This document shows, in pieces, positions 7,663 to 16,116 of a stretch of DNA of 64,000 nucleotides (the first letter of the stretch is position 1; each line of letters begins with the position of its first letter). Below the pieces are notes generated by a model, which worked only from the letters and a program-made list of their open reading frames with translations, did not search any database and was not told the DNA's origin. The translations under genes and the position numbers were made by a program. The DNA comes from Meridianimarinicoccus roseus (GTDB lineage: Bacteria > Pseudomonadota > Alphaproteobacteria > Rhodobacterales > Rhodobacteraceae): positions 1-64,000 of the forward strand of contig NZ_QGKU01000029.1 of the NCBI RefSeq assembly GCF_003172915.1, given 5' to 3'.

Positions 7663-8606
7663 AGCCGCGCGATCCGCTCCGCCAGCAGTGCAAAAAACCC
7701 GTCTGCGTCCACGTCGCCGATAAAGGTGGCGTTGGGCGCACGATCGGTCACGCCCCACCAGTCTGCCACGGTCATGCCACGCGTCAGGTCCGACATGCAC
7801 TCGATCTCCACGTTGATGTGGCGGCCGGTGAACAGCTCCGGCCGGATCAGCCAGGCGATCACGCAGGGGTCGTGCAGCGGCGCGCCGGGGCTGGCGTATT
7901 TTTCCTTGTCGAACCGTTCGAAGAAATCCGTCCATTCGGCCACGGCGCGGCCCACCGGTGTGCCCATGTCGCGAAACGCCTGCACCCGCTCGGCGGTGGT
8001 CAGCGCCTTGTGCGTCACGTCGAGAGGCATCACGGTGATCGGCGCGCCGCAGGCGAAGACCGCGCGCGCCGCCTCGGGGTCCACGTAGATATTGAACTCG
8101 GCCGCGGGGGTGATGTTGCCGACCTCGAAATAGGCACCGCCCATCAGCACGATATGCGCTATTCGCGCGGCGATGTCGGGGGCCTGTTCCAGCGCCAGCG
8201 CGATGTTGGTCAGTGGACCGAGCGGGCATAGCGTGACCGTGCCCGGCGGCTCGCGGCGCAGCGTATCGACGATGAAATCCACCGCCCCCGCGTCCTGCAG
8301 CGGCATCGACGGGTCGGGCAGGGCTGGGCCGTTCAGCCCGCTGTCGCCGTGCACGTGCTCGGCCGTGCGCAGCGCGCGCACCAGTGGCTGCGCGGCCCCG
8401 GCGAAGACCGGCACGTCCGGGCGCCCGGCCAGTTCGCACACGATGCGCGCGTTCTTCGCGGTCAGCGCCAGCGGCACGTTGCCCGCCACGGCGGTGATGC
8501 CCAGCACTTCGATCTCCTCCGGGCTGGCCAGCGCCAGCAGGATCGCGACGGCGTCGTCCTGGCCGGGATCGGTGTCGATGATGATCTTGCGCGGCGCGGT
8601 GGTCAT
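7659..8606 (-). CDS. Inosine/uridine-preferring nucleoside hydrolase
   Basis: This 315-residue cytosolic enzyme hydrolyses the N-glycosidic bond of ribonucleosides to base plus ribose for salvage. The family hallmark DTDPGQDDA at residues 11-19 supplies the calcium-binding aspartates, and the later EFNIYVDPEAA block matches IunH/Rih proteins. The ATG at 8606 (MTTAPRKIIID) was preferred because family members begin a few residues before the first beta strand. The substrate class (RihA, RihB or RihC) cannot be told. No nucleoside transporter is adjacent. It overlaps the convergent VPLPA-CTERM gene by 4 bases. Confidence 0.92.
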   Translation of the reverse strand: MTTAPRKIIIDTDPGQDDAVAILLALASPEEIEVLGITAVAGNVPLALTAKNARIVCELAGRPDVPVFAGAAQPLVRALRTAEHVHGDSGLNGPALPDPSMPLQDAGAVDFIVDTLRREPPGTVTLCPLGPLTNIALALEQAPDIAARIAHIVLMGGAYFEVGNITPAAEFNIYVDPEAARAVFACGAPITVMPLDVTHKALTTAERVQAFRDMGTPVGRAVAEWTDFFERFDKEKYASPGAPLHDPCVIAWLIRPELFTGRHINVEIECMSDLTRGMTVADWWGVTDRAPNATFIGDVDADGFFALLAERIARL

Positions 8607-8756
8607 GTCGGTCCCCAAGGTCTGGTTGCGGCCCGAGCTTATGCACGCCGCGGTCGGCTTGGAAAGGGGCGCGCGCAGAAAGCGGTTGCGGGCCGCCGGG
8701 GCGGGGCCTATTTCCGACCGAAACGCTAAGTTTGCCATCCCGACCGGAGCGCGCCC

Positions 8757-10433
8757 ATGTCCCGTGCCGAAAGACTGCTGCTTTGGCTGGCCTGGCCGGT
8801 GCTGGCGATCTGCACCCTGCCGATCTTCGCCGCCGCGCTAGCCGCCCTTGGCAGCGACCTTGATACTTGGCGCACGGTGCTGGCGACGGTGCTGCCGGGC
8901 TATGTGCGCACGACGGCCGCGCTGGTGGTGCTGGTCGCGGTGGGCGCGGCGGTGATCGGCAGCGGGGCGGCGTGGCTGGTGACGGTCTACCGCTTTCCCG
9001 GCGCGCGCTGGCTGGAGATTGCGCTGGCGCTGCCGCTGGCGTTCCCGGCTTACGTGTTGGCCTATGCCTATACCGCGATGCTGGACCATCCCGGCCCGGT
9101 GCAGACCGCGCTGCGGGCGGTGACCGGCTGGGGGCCGCGCGACTACTGGTTTCCCGAGGTGCGCAGCCTGGGCGGGGCGGCGGTGATGCTGACGATGGTC
9201 CTGTATCCCTACGTCTACCTTCTGGCGCGGGCGTCGTTCCGTCAGCAATCCGCCAATGCGTATCTGGTGGCGCGCACGCTGGGCCAGTCACCGATGGGCG
9301 CGTTCCGCCGGGTGGCTTTGCCGATGGCGCGCCCGGCGATCGCGGGCGGTACGCTACTGGCGGTGATGGAGACGATCGCGGATTACGGAACGGTCGCGCA
9401 TTTCAACGTGCAGACCTTTTCCACGGGCATCTACCAGGCGTGGTTCTCGGTCGGCGATCGTGGGGCGGCGGCGCAGCTGGCGCTGTGCCTGCTGATGTTC
9501 GCGCTGCTGGTGGCGGGGCTGGAACGCGCCAGCCGGGGCCGCGCACGCACCGCCGGGTCGGGGCCACGCTTCGACGCGATGGGCAAGGCGCGGCTGACCG
9601 GGGCGGCGGGCTGGGCGGCGGCGGCGTTCTGTGCGCTGCCGGTGCTGATCGGGTTTCTCGGACCGCTGCTCATGCTGGGCAGCATGGCGCTGGACAGCGG
9701 ACAGAGCCTGCTGCACCCGCGCTACCGCGACCTGCTGGCCAATTCGTTGACCGTGGCGGGCATCGCGTCGGTTCTGACGGTAATCGGCGCGGTAATGATC
9801 GCCTTTCGCGCGCGGGTGCGGCCGGGGCGGCTGTCGCGCAGTTTGGTGATTGGTGCGGGCCTGGGCTATGCCGTGCCGGGTGGGGTGATCGCGGTGGGTC
9901 TGATGGTGCCCTTCGCGCGGTTCGACAATGCGCTCGATGCTCTCATGGAAGCGCGTTTCGGCATCGACACCGGGCTTCTGATCACCGGCTCGATCTGGCT
10001 AATGGTCTTCGCCTACATGGCGCGCTTCATGGCTGCGGCTTTGAATGCCTATGACAGCGGCATGGCCACGGTGCCGCTGCACCACGATGCGGTGGCGCGC
10101 TCGCTCGGGCGGTCGGGGCCGATGCTGCTGGGCCGGGTGCACCTGCCCGCCGCGCGCGCCAGCGTGCTGACCGCGCTGCTGATCGTGTTCGTGGACGTGA
10201 TGAAAGAGCTGCCGGCGACGCTGATCCTGCATCCGTTCAATTTCCAGACGCTGGCGGTGCAGGCGCACCGGCTGGCGGCGGACGAACGGCTGCGCGAGGC
10301 GGCGGTGCCCTCGCTGGTGCTGGTGGCGGTGGGGCTGATTCCGGTGATGCTGCTGTGCCGCACGCTGGACCGCGAGACCCGCGGTGCCAGCGCCGCCGCT
10401 GCCGCGCAAGGCACAGCGCTCAGGGCGGGCTGA
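8757..10433 (+). CDS. Ferric-iron type ABC transporter permease (fused two-domain)
   Basis: This is a 558-residue inner-membrane permease made of two MetI-like halves, the arrangement seen in FbpB/SfuB/FutB iron importers. Each half has about six membrane helices and an EAA coupling loop: ARTLGQSPMGAFRRVALP near 172-189 and ARSLGRSGPMLLGRVHLP near 445-462. It would pass Fe(III), or another ligand of this ABC family, to the cytoplasm. The likely periplasmic partner is encoded at 11340-12356 on the other strand. No ATPase gene is in between, so the energy subunit must be elsewhere. Downstream lies copy 1 of the 51-bp repeat. Confidence 0.88.
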   Translation: MSRAERLLLWLAWPVLAICTLPIFAAALAALGSDLDTWRTVLATVLPGYVRTTAALVVLVAVGAAVIGSGAAWLVTVYRFPGARWLEIALALPLAFPAYVLAYAYTAMLDHPGPVQTALRAVTGWGPRDYWFPEVRSLGGAAVMLTMVLYPYVYLLARASFRQQSANAYLVARTLGQSPMGAFRRVALPMARPAIAGGTLLAVMETIADYGTVAHFNVQTFSTGIYQAWFSVGDRGAAAQLALCLLMFALLVAGLERASRGRARTAGSGPRFDAMGKARLTGAAGWAAAAFCALPVLIGFLGPLLMLGSMALDSGQSLLHPRYRDLLANSLTVAGIASVLTVIGAVMIAFRARVRPGRLSRSLVIGAGLGYAVPGGVIAVGLMVPFARFDNALDALMEARFGIDTGLLITGSIWLMVFAYMARFMAAALNAYDSGMATVPLHHDAVARSLGRSGPMLLGRVHLPAARASVLTALLIVFVDVMKELPATLILHPFNFQTLAVQAHRLAADERLREAAVPSLVLVAVGLIPVMLLCRTLDRETRGASAAAAAQGTALRAG

Positions 10434-10478
10434 CGGTTCAGGCCCGCGCGGTGCAGGGGCACCGCGCAGAAGGGTGGC

Positions 10479-10543
10479 GCTCCCGCCTGTCTTCGACATC
10501 TGTCGATGTCTCATCCCGTTGGGCCCGGCACCTTCGGTGCGGG
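10479..10543 (+). repeat. Dispersed intergenic repeat, copy 1, with hairpin
   Basis: The core 10479-10529 is 51 bases long and matches 60924-60974 at 49 of 51 positions. It contains the inverted repeat GACATC-tgtc-GATGTC (10495-10510) and the conserved string CTCATCCCGTTGGGCCCGG. A hairpin follows immediately: GCACC-ttc-GGTGC (10528-10540) inside CCC...GGG. It begins 45 bases after the permease stop and before the convergent LysE gene, so a role in transcript 3'-end formation is plausible. Confidence 0.7.
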
Positions 10544-10594
10544 CGAGCGCGTGGCGGGCGGCCGTCCCGGGGACATCCGCCGCCGCGCCGTCCT

Positions 10595-11178
10595 TCACCC
10601 CGCCACCATCCAGAGTGCGACCCCCGCAAGGCAGGCCGCAAGCGCCGCGTTCAGCCGCACCGCCCCGCGCCGCAGATCGCGGCCAGCCGTTCCCCCAGCA
10701 CCGTCCACAGCGCGAAGGCCGCCAGGTTGTTCAGCGTGAACACCGTGGCGATCCAGACCACGCCGCCGGGGCTGCCCGCAGCCTCGGCGAATTGCGCGAA
10801 CATCAGCGCGATGATGACATAGGCCTTGGGGTTGAGCAGCAGCAGCGCCGCGCCGGTCCCGATCCCCGCGCGGTCCGGGCTGTTCAGCCCACTGCCCGGC
10901 CCGGCCCGCAGCAGCCCGGCGGCCAGAAACAGAAGGTAGCCCGCCCCGGCGTAGCCCAGCCAGCGGGTCAGGCCGGGCAGCACCTGCACCATCCCGAACG
11001 CCCCCAGCCCCATCGCCACGGTCACCGCCCATGTCGCCATGTGGTAGCCCGCCATCGGCGCGGCGGCTTCACGCAGCGGTCCGCGCGCGCCGAGCGCGGC
11101 GAAGAACAGGTTTCCGGGTCCGGGGCTGAAGGCGAGCGGAAACAGGAAGACCAGAAGGGCAAGCGTGCTGTCGGTCAT
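10595..11178 (-). CDS. LysE/RhtB-family amino-acid exporter with frameshifted C-terminus
   Basis: This is an inner-membrane exporter of the LysE family. The start MTDSTLALLVFLFPLAFSPGPGN holds the family SPGPGN motif, followed by four to five helices, including the LLLLNPKAYVI block. Reading straight from the ATG at 11178 the frame stops at 10651 after GERLAAICGAGRCG. The natural C-terminal helix (AVRLNAALAACLAGVALWMVAG, stop at 10595) continues in another frame. A single missing C around 10685 (GATCTGCGG, where GATCCTGCGG would be expected) restores it. Either the gene is inactivated or shortened at its last helix, or this is a sequence error. Confidence 0.75.
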
Positions 11179-11339
11179 GGACGGTGCCTTTGCGTGAGCG
11201 GTGCCCGGACCGTCGCAGCCCGGTGGCTCCGGCGCGACCCGGTTCCTGCGCATTGCCCCGCGCGCAGACAAACGGGCGGGCCCCCGAAAGGACCCGCCCG
11301 CGCCGTTCAGCCTGTCTGTCTGCCCCGAAGGGCAGGATC

Positions 11340-12356
11340 TCAGGGCCAGCCGACCGTATTGAAGATCTGCTGCGCCTGCGCCGCGTTCTCGCCATAGGCG
11401 GCAACGCCGGTCGCGGTGTCGGGCACGAACAGGCCCAGCTTCGCCACGTCCTGCCCCAGCGCCACGCCCGGAACGGCCGGGTATTCGTAGTTCTGGTTGG
11501 CAAAGTGCTGCTGGGCGAAATCGGTGGTGAGGAATTCGAGGAAGGCCACTGCGTCCTCCGGGTTCGGCGCGGTCTTCAGGATTGCCGCGGCGGCGATGTT
11601 GGTGTGCGTGCCGCGCCCGCCCTGGTTGGGGAACACCCAGCCGATATTGTCGATCCCGCCGGACAGTCCGTCCACGTCCTCGGCAAGGCCGCGCACGAAG
11701 TAGTAGGTGTTGGCCACCGCGATATCACACTCGCCCGATACGATGCCGCGGAGCTGGTCGGTGTCGCCGCCCTGCGGCTCGCGCGCCATGTTGGCCCGGA
11801 CGCCCTCGGCCCAGTCCTGCGCGGCTTCCGGCCCGTCCGCCTCGATAATCGAGGCCAGCAGCGACTGGTTGTACACGTTGGAGGATGACCGGATGCAGAT
11901 CTGCCCTGCATAGGCGGGATCGGCCAACTCTTCGTAGCTGCGCGGCGGGGTGTCCACGCGGTCCTTGGCATAGAAGATAACCCGCGCGCGCTGCGACACG
12001 GCGAACCAGTGTCCGTCCGGGTGGCGCAGGTAGTCGGGGATGCGCGCGTTCAGAACGTCGCTGTCCACGGCGGCCAGCAGGCCGGCTTCATCGGCGCGCC
12101 AGATCCGGCCTGCATCGACGGTCAGGAATACGTCGGCGGGGCTGTTGGCGCCCTCGGCCTGCATCCGCGCGATCAACTCGTCGCTGTCGCCCTCGATCCG
12201 GTTGACCTCGATCCCGGTGGCTTCTGTGAAGGCGGCGTAAAGTTCGTCGTCCCGGTCGTAGTGGCGGGCCGAATAGATGTTCACATCGGCGAGGGCCGGA
12301 GCGGCGGCGGACAGCAGCAGCAGGGCGCTGAGGGAATAGTGAAGGTGTCGCAGCAT
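11340..12356 (-). CDS. Periplasmic Fe(III)-type ABC transporter binding protein
   Basis: This 338-residue protein has a signal peptide (MLRHLHYSLSALLLLSAAAPALA) and a type II periplasmic-binding fold of the FutA/FbpA group. The mature start VNIYSARHYDRDD, NTYYFVRG and NYEYP supply the tyrosines that coordinate ferric iron in FutA-like proteins. Such proteins deliver Fe(III) to an FbpB-type permease, here probably the product of 8757-10433. An AAGGA ribosome site precedes the ATG at 12356. The upstream region carries direct and inverted repeats consistent with metal-dependent control, although the regulator cannot be named from sequence. Confidence 0.9.
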   Translation of the reverse strand: MLRHLHYSLSALLLLSAAAPALADVNIYSARHYDRDDELYAAFTEATGIEVNRIEGDSDELIARMQAEGANSPADVFLTVDAGRIWRADEAGLLAAVDSDVLNARIPDYLRHPDGHWFAVSQRARVIFYAKDRVDTPPRSYEELADPAYAGQICIRSSSNVYNQSLLASIIEADGPEAAQDWAEGVRANMAREPQGGDTDQLRGIVSGECDIAVANTYYFVRGLAEDVDGLSGGIDNIGWVFPNQGGRGTHTNIAAAAILKTAPNPEDAVAFLEFLTTDFAQQHFANQNYEYPAVPGVALGQDVAKLGLFVPDTATGVAAYGENAAQAQQIFNTVGWP

Positions 12357-12380
12357 CGTGATGTCCTTGTTGATCCTGAG

Positions 12381-12478
12381 TACACGACTGTTTTTCTCGT
12401 GTATCTGCGAAAGCTTAAACACGACAAAAATACTCGGGTCAATGCGGATGCGGCGATGACCGACAAAAATATTCAGGT
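12381..12478 (-). promoter_or_regulatory. Operator-like repeats upstream of the iron-binding-protein gene
   Basis: A perfect inverted repeat TACACGA-(9)-TCGTGTA lies at 12381-12403. Beyond it two 18-base direct repeats, CGACAAAAATACTCGGGT (12422-12439) and CGACAAAAATATTCAGGT (12461-12478), match at 16 of 18 positions with a 39-base offset. The second copy overlaps the last codons of mazG. The region is markedly AT-richer than its surroundings and directly precedes the binding-protein gene, so it is probably its promoter and operator. Confidence 0.5.
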
Positions 12479-13330
12479 ATCTCGCCGCGCTCCGCCGACC
12501 GCGCCCGATCCGCTCGCCGCTTCTGCCTTCTCGGCTCGCTTCACCTCGGTCCAGATCACGTCCATCTCGTCAAGCGTGGCGTCCTGCGGGCTGCGCCCGT
12601 CTTGCGCCAGCCGCGCCTCGATGGCAGCGAAGCGGCGGGCGAACTTGTCGTTGGTGCCGCGCAATGCGGTCTCAGGGTCGACACCGAGATGTCGGCCGAG
12701 GTTGACCACCACGAACAGCAGGTCTCCGAACTCGTCCGCGATGGCGGCCGGATCAGCGCTGCCGCGCGCCTCGACCAGTTCGGCGCTTTCCTCGGCCAGT
12801 TTGTCCAGCACATGAGATACGTCCGGCCAGTCGAAACCGACCCGCGCGGCGCGTTTCTGCAGCTTCTCGGCCCGCATCAGCGCGGGCAGGTTCAGCGCGA
12901 CGTCCGCCAGAACGCCCTGCCGCGCCCGCGCCGCGCGCTCGGCGGCCTTTATCGTCTCCCAGTCGGCGACCTGTTGTTCGGCGGTCTTGTCGCGGCTGTC
13001 TTCGCCGAAGACATGCGGATGCCGCGCCACCATCTTGTCGGCCACGGTACGCACCACGTCGTCGAAGCTGAAATGCCCGGCCTCCTGCGCCATTTGCGCG
13101 TGATAGACCGCCTGAAGCAGCAGGTCGCCCAATTCGCCTCGCAGATCGTTCCAGTCGCGCCGCGCGATGGCGTCGGCCACCTCGTAGGCTTCCTCGATCG
13201 TATAGGGGGCGATTGTGGCGAAATCCTGCTCGATGTCCCAGGGGCATCCGGTGTCAGGGTCGCGCAGGCGGCGCATGATTTCCAGCAGACGCGGCATGCC
13301 GCCATCAGGGTCGTGGATCGGGTCGGTCAT
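12473..13330 (-). CDS. mazG: Nucleoside triphosphate pyrophosphohydrolase MazG
   Basis: This 285-residue cytosolic enzyme hydrolyses (d)NTPs to monophosphates and pyrophosphate (house-cleaning; it can also lower ppGpp responses). Two all-alpha MazG domains are visible. The N-terminal domain has the magnesium motif EExxE at 46-50 (TIEEAYE) and GELGDLLLQ at 65-73. The second repeats it as EESAELVEA and DEFGDLLFVVVN. The opening LLEIMRRLRDPDTGCPWD is diagnostic. The ATG at 13330 (MTDPIHDPDGGM) fits the family. Single gene, divergent from the DUF1499 protein. Confidence 0.95.
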   Translation of the reverse strand: MTDPIHDPDGGMPRLLEIMRRLRDPDTGCPWDIEQDFATIAPYTIEEAYEVADAIARRDWNDLRGELGDLLLQAVYHAQMAQEAGHFSFDDVVRTVADKMVARHPHVFGEDSRDKTAEQQVADWETIKAAERAARARQGVLADVALNLPALMRAEKLQKRAARVGFDWPDVSHVLDKLAEESAELVEARGSADPAAIADEFGDLLFVVVNLGRHLGVDPETALRGTNDKFARRFAAIEARLAQDGRSPQDATLDEMDVIWTEVKRAEKAEAASGSGAVGGARRDT

Positions 13331-13456
13331 CGGGGGCTCCGTCAGCGTCGGGTCGTTCCGGTGATGGCCTGCAACAGCGGGGCCTGTCCAGCCCGCAGGC
13401 GGTTGCAATTCCCCGCGCGACAGGCGCATCGTCGCGCAGGGAAACGGAGTTCGGGG

Positions 13457-13939
13457 ATGCGCAGGGTGTTGCTTGGTCTTGAAATCGTGCTGGGCGTGCT
13501 GATCTTGGCCGCGCTCGTCTTCGGCGCTTATGTGCGGCTTGCGCCCAGCGATCCGGCACGCTGGCATGTCGATCCGCTGGAGGTCGCACAGCCCGGCTAT
13601 CCCGGTTACTACCTGATGCGGCCGTCGGGCGGCAGTTCCACAGGGCCGGTGTTCGACATGGCTCCGGCCGACCTTCTGGCGGCTTTCGACCGGGTCGCGC
13701 GGTCCGAACCGCGCGTAAGCGTTCTGGCCGGGTCGGTTGACGAGGGGCAGGTGACCTATGTCGCGCGCTCCGCGCTCTGGGGCTTTCCCGACTACATCTC
13801 GGTGCGGGCGGTTCCCGCCGACGAGGGTGGTGCGCGGCTCGCTGTGTTCTCGCGGCTGCGTTTCGGGCAGTCCGACTTGGGCGTGAACCGCGCCCGGATC
13901 GAGGACTGGATCGGGCGGCTGCGCGCGGGCGGGGCTTGA
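13457..13939 (+). CDS. DUF1499 family membrane-anchored protein
   Basis: This 160-residue protein has one N-terminal membrane helix (about residues 4-25) and a periplasmic DUF1499 domain, recognisable from the block YVARSALWGFPDYISVR followed by LAVFSRLRFGQSDLGVN. The biochemical role of DUF1499 is not known. It precedes prfA by 33 bases and may be co-transcribed with it, but no functional link is evident. Confidence 0.75.
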   Translation: MRRVLLGLEIVLGVLILAALVFGAYVRLAPSDPARWHVDPLEVAQPGYPGYYLMRPSGGSSTGPVFDMAPADLLAAFDRVARSEPRVSVLAGSVDEGQVTYVARSALWGFPDYISVRAVPADEGGARLAVFSRLRFGQSDLGVNRARIEDWIGRLRAGGA

Positions 13940-13972
13940 CCGCGCGCCACCGGCCCGGCACATGCCCTTTCC

Positions 13973-15028
13973 ATGATACCTGACGACAGACTGGAACAGA
14001 TCCTCGCGCGGTTCGAGTATCTCGAAGCGCGGATGGCGGGCGGCGTGGCCGGGGCCGACATGGCCGCGCTGGGCCGCGAATACGCCGATCTGCGCCCAGT
14101 CGTGGAAGAGATCCGCCGGTACCGCCAGCTTCGCGCCGACATCGCCGAGGCGACGGCGATGCTGGACGATCCCGAAATGCGCGCGCTGGCCGAGGATGAG
14201 TTGCCGGTGCTGACCGAACGGCTGCCGGAGCTGGAACGCGCGCTCGGCATCGCGCTGCTGCCAAAGGATGCCGCGGACGACCGCAATGCGATGATCGAGA
14301 TCCGGCCCGGCACTGGCGGCGAAGAGGCCGCACTGTTTGCCGCCGACCTTCTGCGCATGTACCAGCGCTACGCCGACCTGCGCGGCTGGCGTTTCGAGAT
14401 GCTGGAGCACAGCGAAAGCGACCTTGGCGGAATCCGCGAGGCGGTCGTGCGGATCGGCGGGGCGGGCGTGTTCGCGCGGCTGAAGTTCGAATCCGGCGTT
14501 CACCGGGTGCAGCGCGTGCCCGAAACCGAAAGTGGCGGGCGCATCCACACCTCGGCGGCGACGGTGGCGGTGCTGCCCGAAGCGCAGGACGTGGACGTGC
14601 AGATCGACCCGGCGGACCTGCGCATCGATACGATGCGCGCGTCTGGCGCGGGCGGGCAGCACGTCAACACCACCGACAGTGCGGTGCGGATCACCCACCT
14701 GCCCACCGGCATCGTCGTAACCTCGTCCGAGAAATCGCAGCACCAGAATCGGGCGATCGCGCTGCAGGTGCTCAAGACCCGGCTCTATGACATCGAACGC
14801 ACCCGCGCCGATGCGGAACGCGCCGCCACCCGCAAGGGGCAGGTCGGCTCCGGCGACCGCTCCGAACGCATCCGCACCTACAACTTTCCGCAGGGCCGGG
14901 TCAGTGACCACCGCATCAACCTGACACTCTACAAGCTCGATGCGGTGATGCAGGGCGCGCTGGACGAGTTCATCGATGCCCTGATCGCCGATGACGAAGC
15001 CGCCCGCCTGGCCGAACTGTCGCCATGA
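13973..15028 (+). CDS. prfA: Peptide chain release factor 1
   Basis: This 351-residue class-I release factor recognises UAA and UAG and triggers peptide release. The GGQ motif at 227-229 (SGAGGQHVN) contacts the peptidyl-transferase centre, and its Q229 is the methylation target of PrmC, encoded by the next gene. The block [18 protein letters not shown] (113-130) and the C-terminal [15 protein letters not shown] are typical. The TGA stop overlaps the prmC start as ATGA, so the two are translationally coupled. Confidence 0.97.
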   Translation: MIPDDRLEQILARFEYLEARMAGGVAGADMAALGREYADLRPVVEEIRRYRQLRADIAEATAMLDDPEMRALAEDELPVLTERLPELERALGIALLPKDAADDRNAMIEIRPGTGGEEAALFAADLLRMYQRYADLRGWRFEMLEHSESDLGGIREAVVRIGGAGVFARLKFESGVHRVQRVPETESGGRIHTSAATVAVLPEAQDVDVQIDPADLRIDTMRASGAGGQHVNTTDSAVRITHLPTGIVVTSSEKSQHQNRAIALQVLKTRLYDIERTRADAERAATRKGQVGSGDRSERIRTYNFPQGRVSDHRINLTLYKLDAVMQGALDEFIDALIADDEAARLAELSP

Positions 15029-15918
15029 CCCGCACGGGGCCCGCCGAACCGCCTGCCGCACCCGCCACCGCCGCGCAGGCGCTGGCGGCAGCGCGGGCCC
15101 GGCTGCGGGACGCGGGCCTGCCCGACCCTGCCGCCGATGCGCGGCGGCTTTTGGCCCACGCGCTGGATCTGCCCGCGGACCGGCTGACGCTGCACCTGCC
15201 GGACCCGATGGCCCCCGCTGCCGCCGCCCGGCTGGACGCCGCGCTCGCGGCCCGGCTGCGCCGCCAACCGGTCGCGCAGATCGTCGGCGGGCGGCTGTTC
15301 TGGGGCCGCCGGTTCGCCGTCAGCGGCGATGTGCTCGACCCGCGCCCCGAAACGGAAACGCTGATCGCCGAGGCGTTGGCCCGTCCTGCGGCGCGCGTGC
15401 TCGACCTCGGCACCGGGACGGGCTGCATCCTGCTGACGCTGCTTGCCGAATGGCCTGGCGCGGTTGGCACCGGGATCGATGCTTCTGCCGCCGCGCTGAC
15501 GGTCGCGCGCGCCAACGCTGCCGCGCTTGGGGTGGCCGAACGGGCCGACCTCGTGCCGGGCGACTGGACAGTGATGGGCTGGGCAGATGCGCTGGACGGC
15601 CCGTTCGACCTGATCTTGTCCAACCCGCCCTATATCTCCGAAGCCGAAATGGCCGCGCTTTCGCCCGAGGTGCGCGACTGGGAACCGCACGGTGCGCTCT
15701 GCCCGGGTGGCGACGGGCTCGGGGCCTACCGCGCGATCCTGCCCGCGCTGCCGGACCTTCTGGCCCCCGGCGGGCGCGTCCTTCTCGAAACCGGACCGGC
15801 CCAAGGCGCGCCCGTCAGCGCGCTGGCGCGGGCCGCCGGGCTGGCGGGCGTGCGGGTGCTGCCCGATCTCGACGGTCGCGACAGGGTTGTCTGCGCGCAT
15901 GAAAACGGGCAGAAATAG
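15025..15918 (+). CDS. prmC: Release factor glutamine N5-methyltransferase
   Basis: This 297-residue SAM-dependent enzyme methylates the glutamine of the GGQ motif in release factors 1 and 2. An N-terminal helical domain (about 15-95) precedes the Rossmann methyltransferase fold. The SAM loop is DLGTGTG (127-133) and the glutamine-binding NPPY motif is at 200-203 ([12 protein letters not shown]). It starts inside the last codon of prfA, the usual arrangement. Confidence 0.96.
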   Translation: MTRTGPAEPPAAPATAAQALAAARARLRDAGLPDPAADARRLLAHALDLPADRLTLHLPDPMAPAAAARLDAALAARLRRQPVAQIVGGRLFWGRRFAVSGDVLDPRPETETLIAEALARPAARVLDLGTGTGCILLTLLAEWPGAVGTGIDASAAALTVARANAAALGVAERADLVPGDWTVMGWADALDGPFDLILSNPPYISEAEMAALSPEVRDWEPHGALCPGGDGLGAYRAILPALPDLLAPGGRVLLETGPAQGAPVSALARAAGLAGVRVLPDLDGRDRVVCAHENGQK

Positions 15919-16116
15919 CGCCGATACAGCCGTTTGTTGCAAGTTTGCGCTTGTCAGCCCATCGGTCGCGTGATTTACAGATCCCCGTCAGACGAGTGGC
16001 GCACCAAAAGGGTGCCCCCTGACGCCAAGCCCAGTAAGACAGCCGTTCGCGAGAATCGGGCCAGATCACCGGCCCCCGCGCGCTGCAGGCAGTAACAAGG
16101 TCGAGACCACCTTCTC

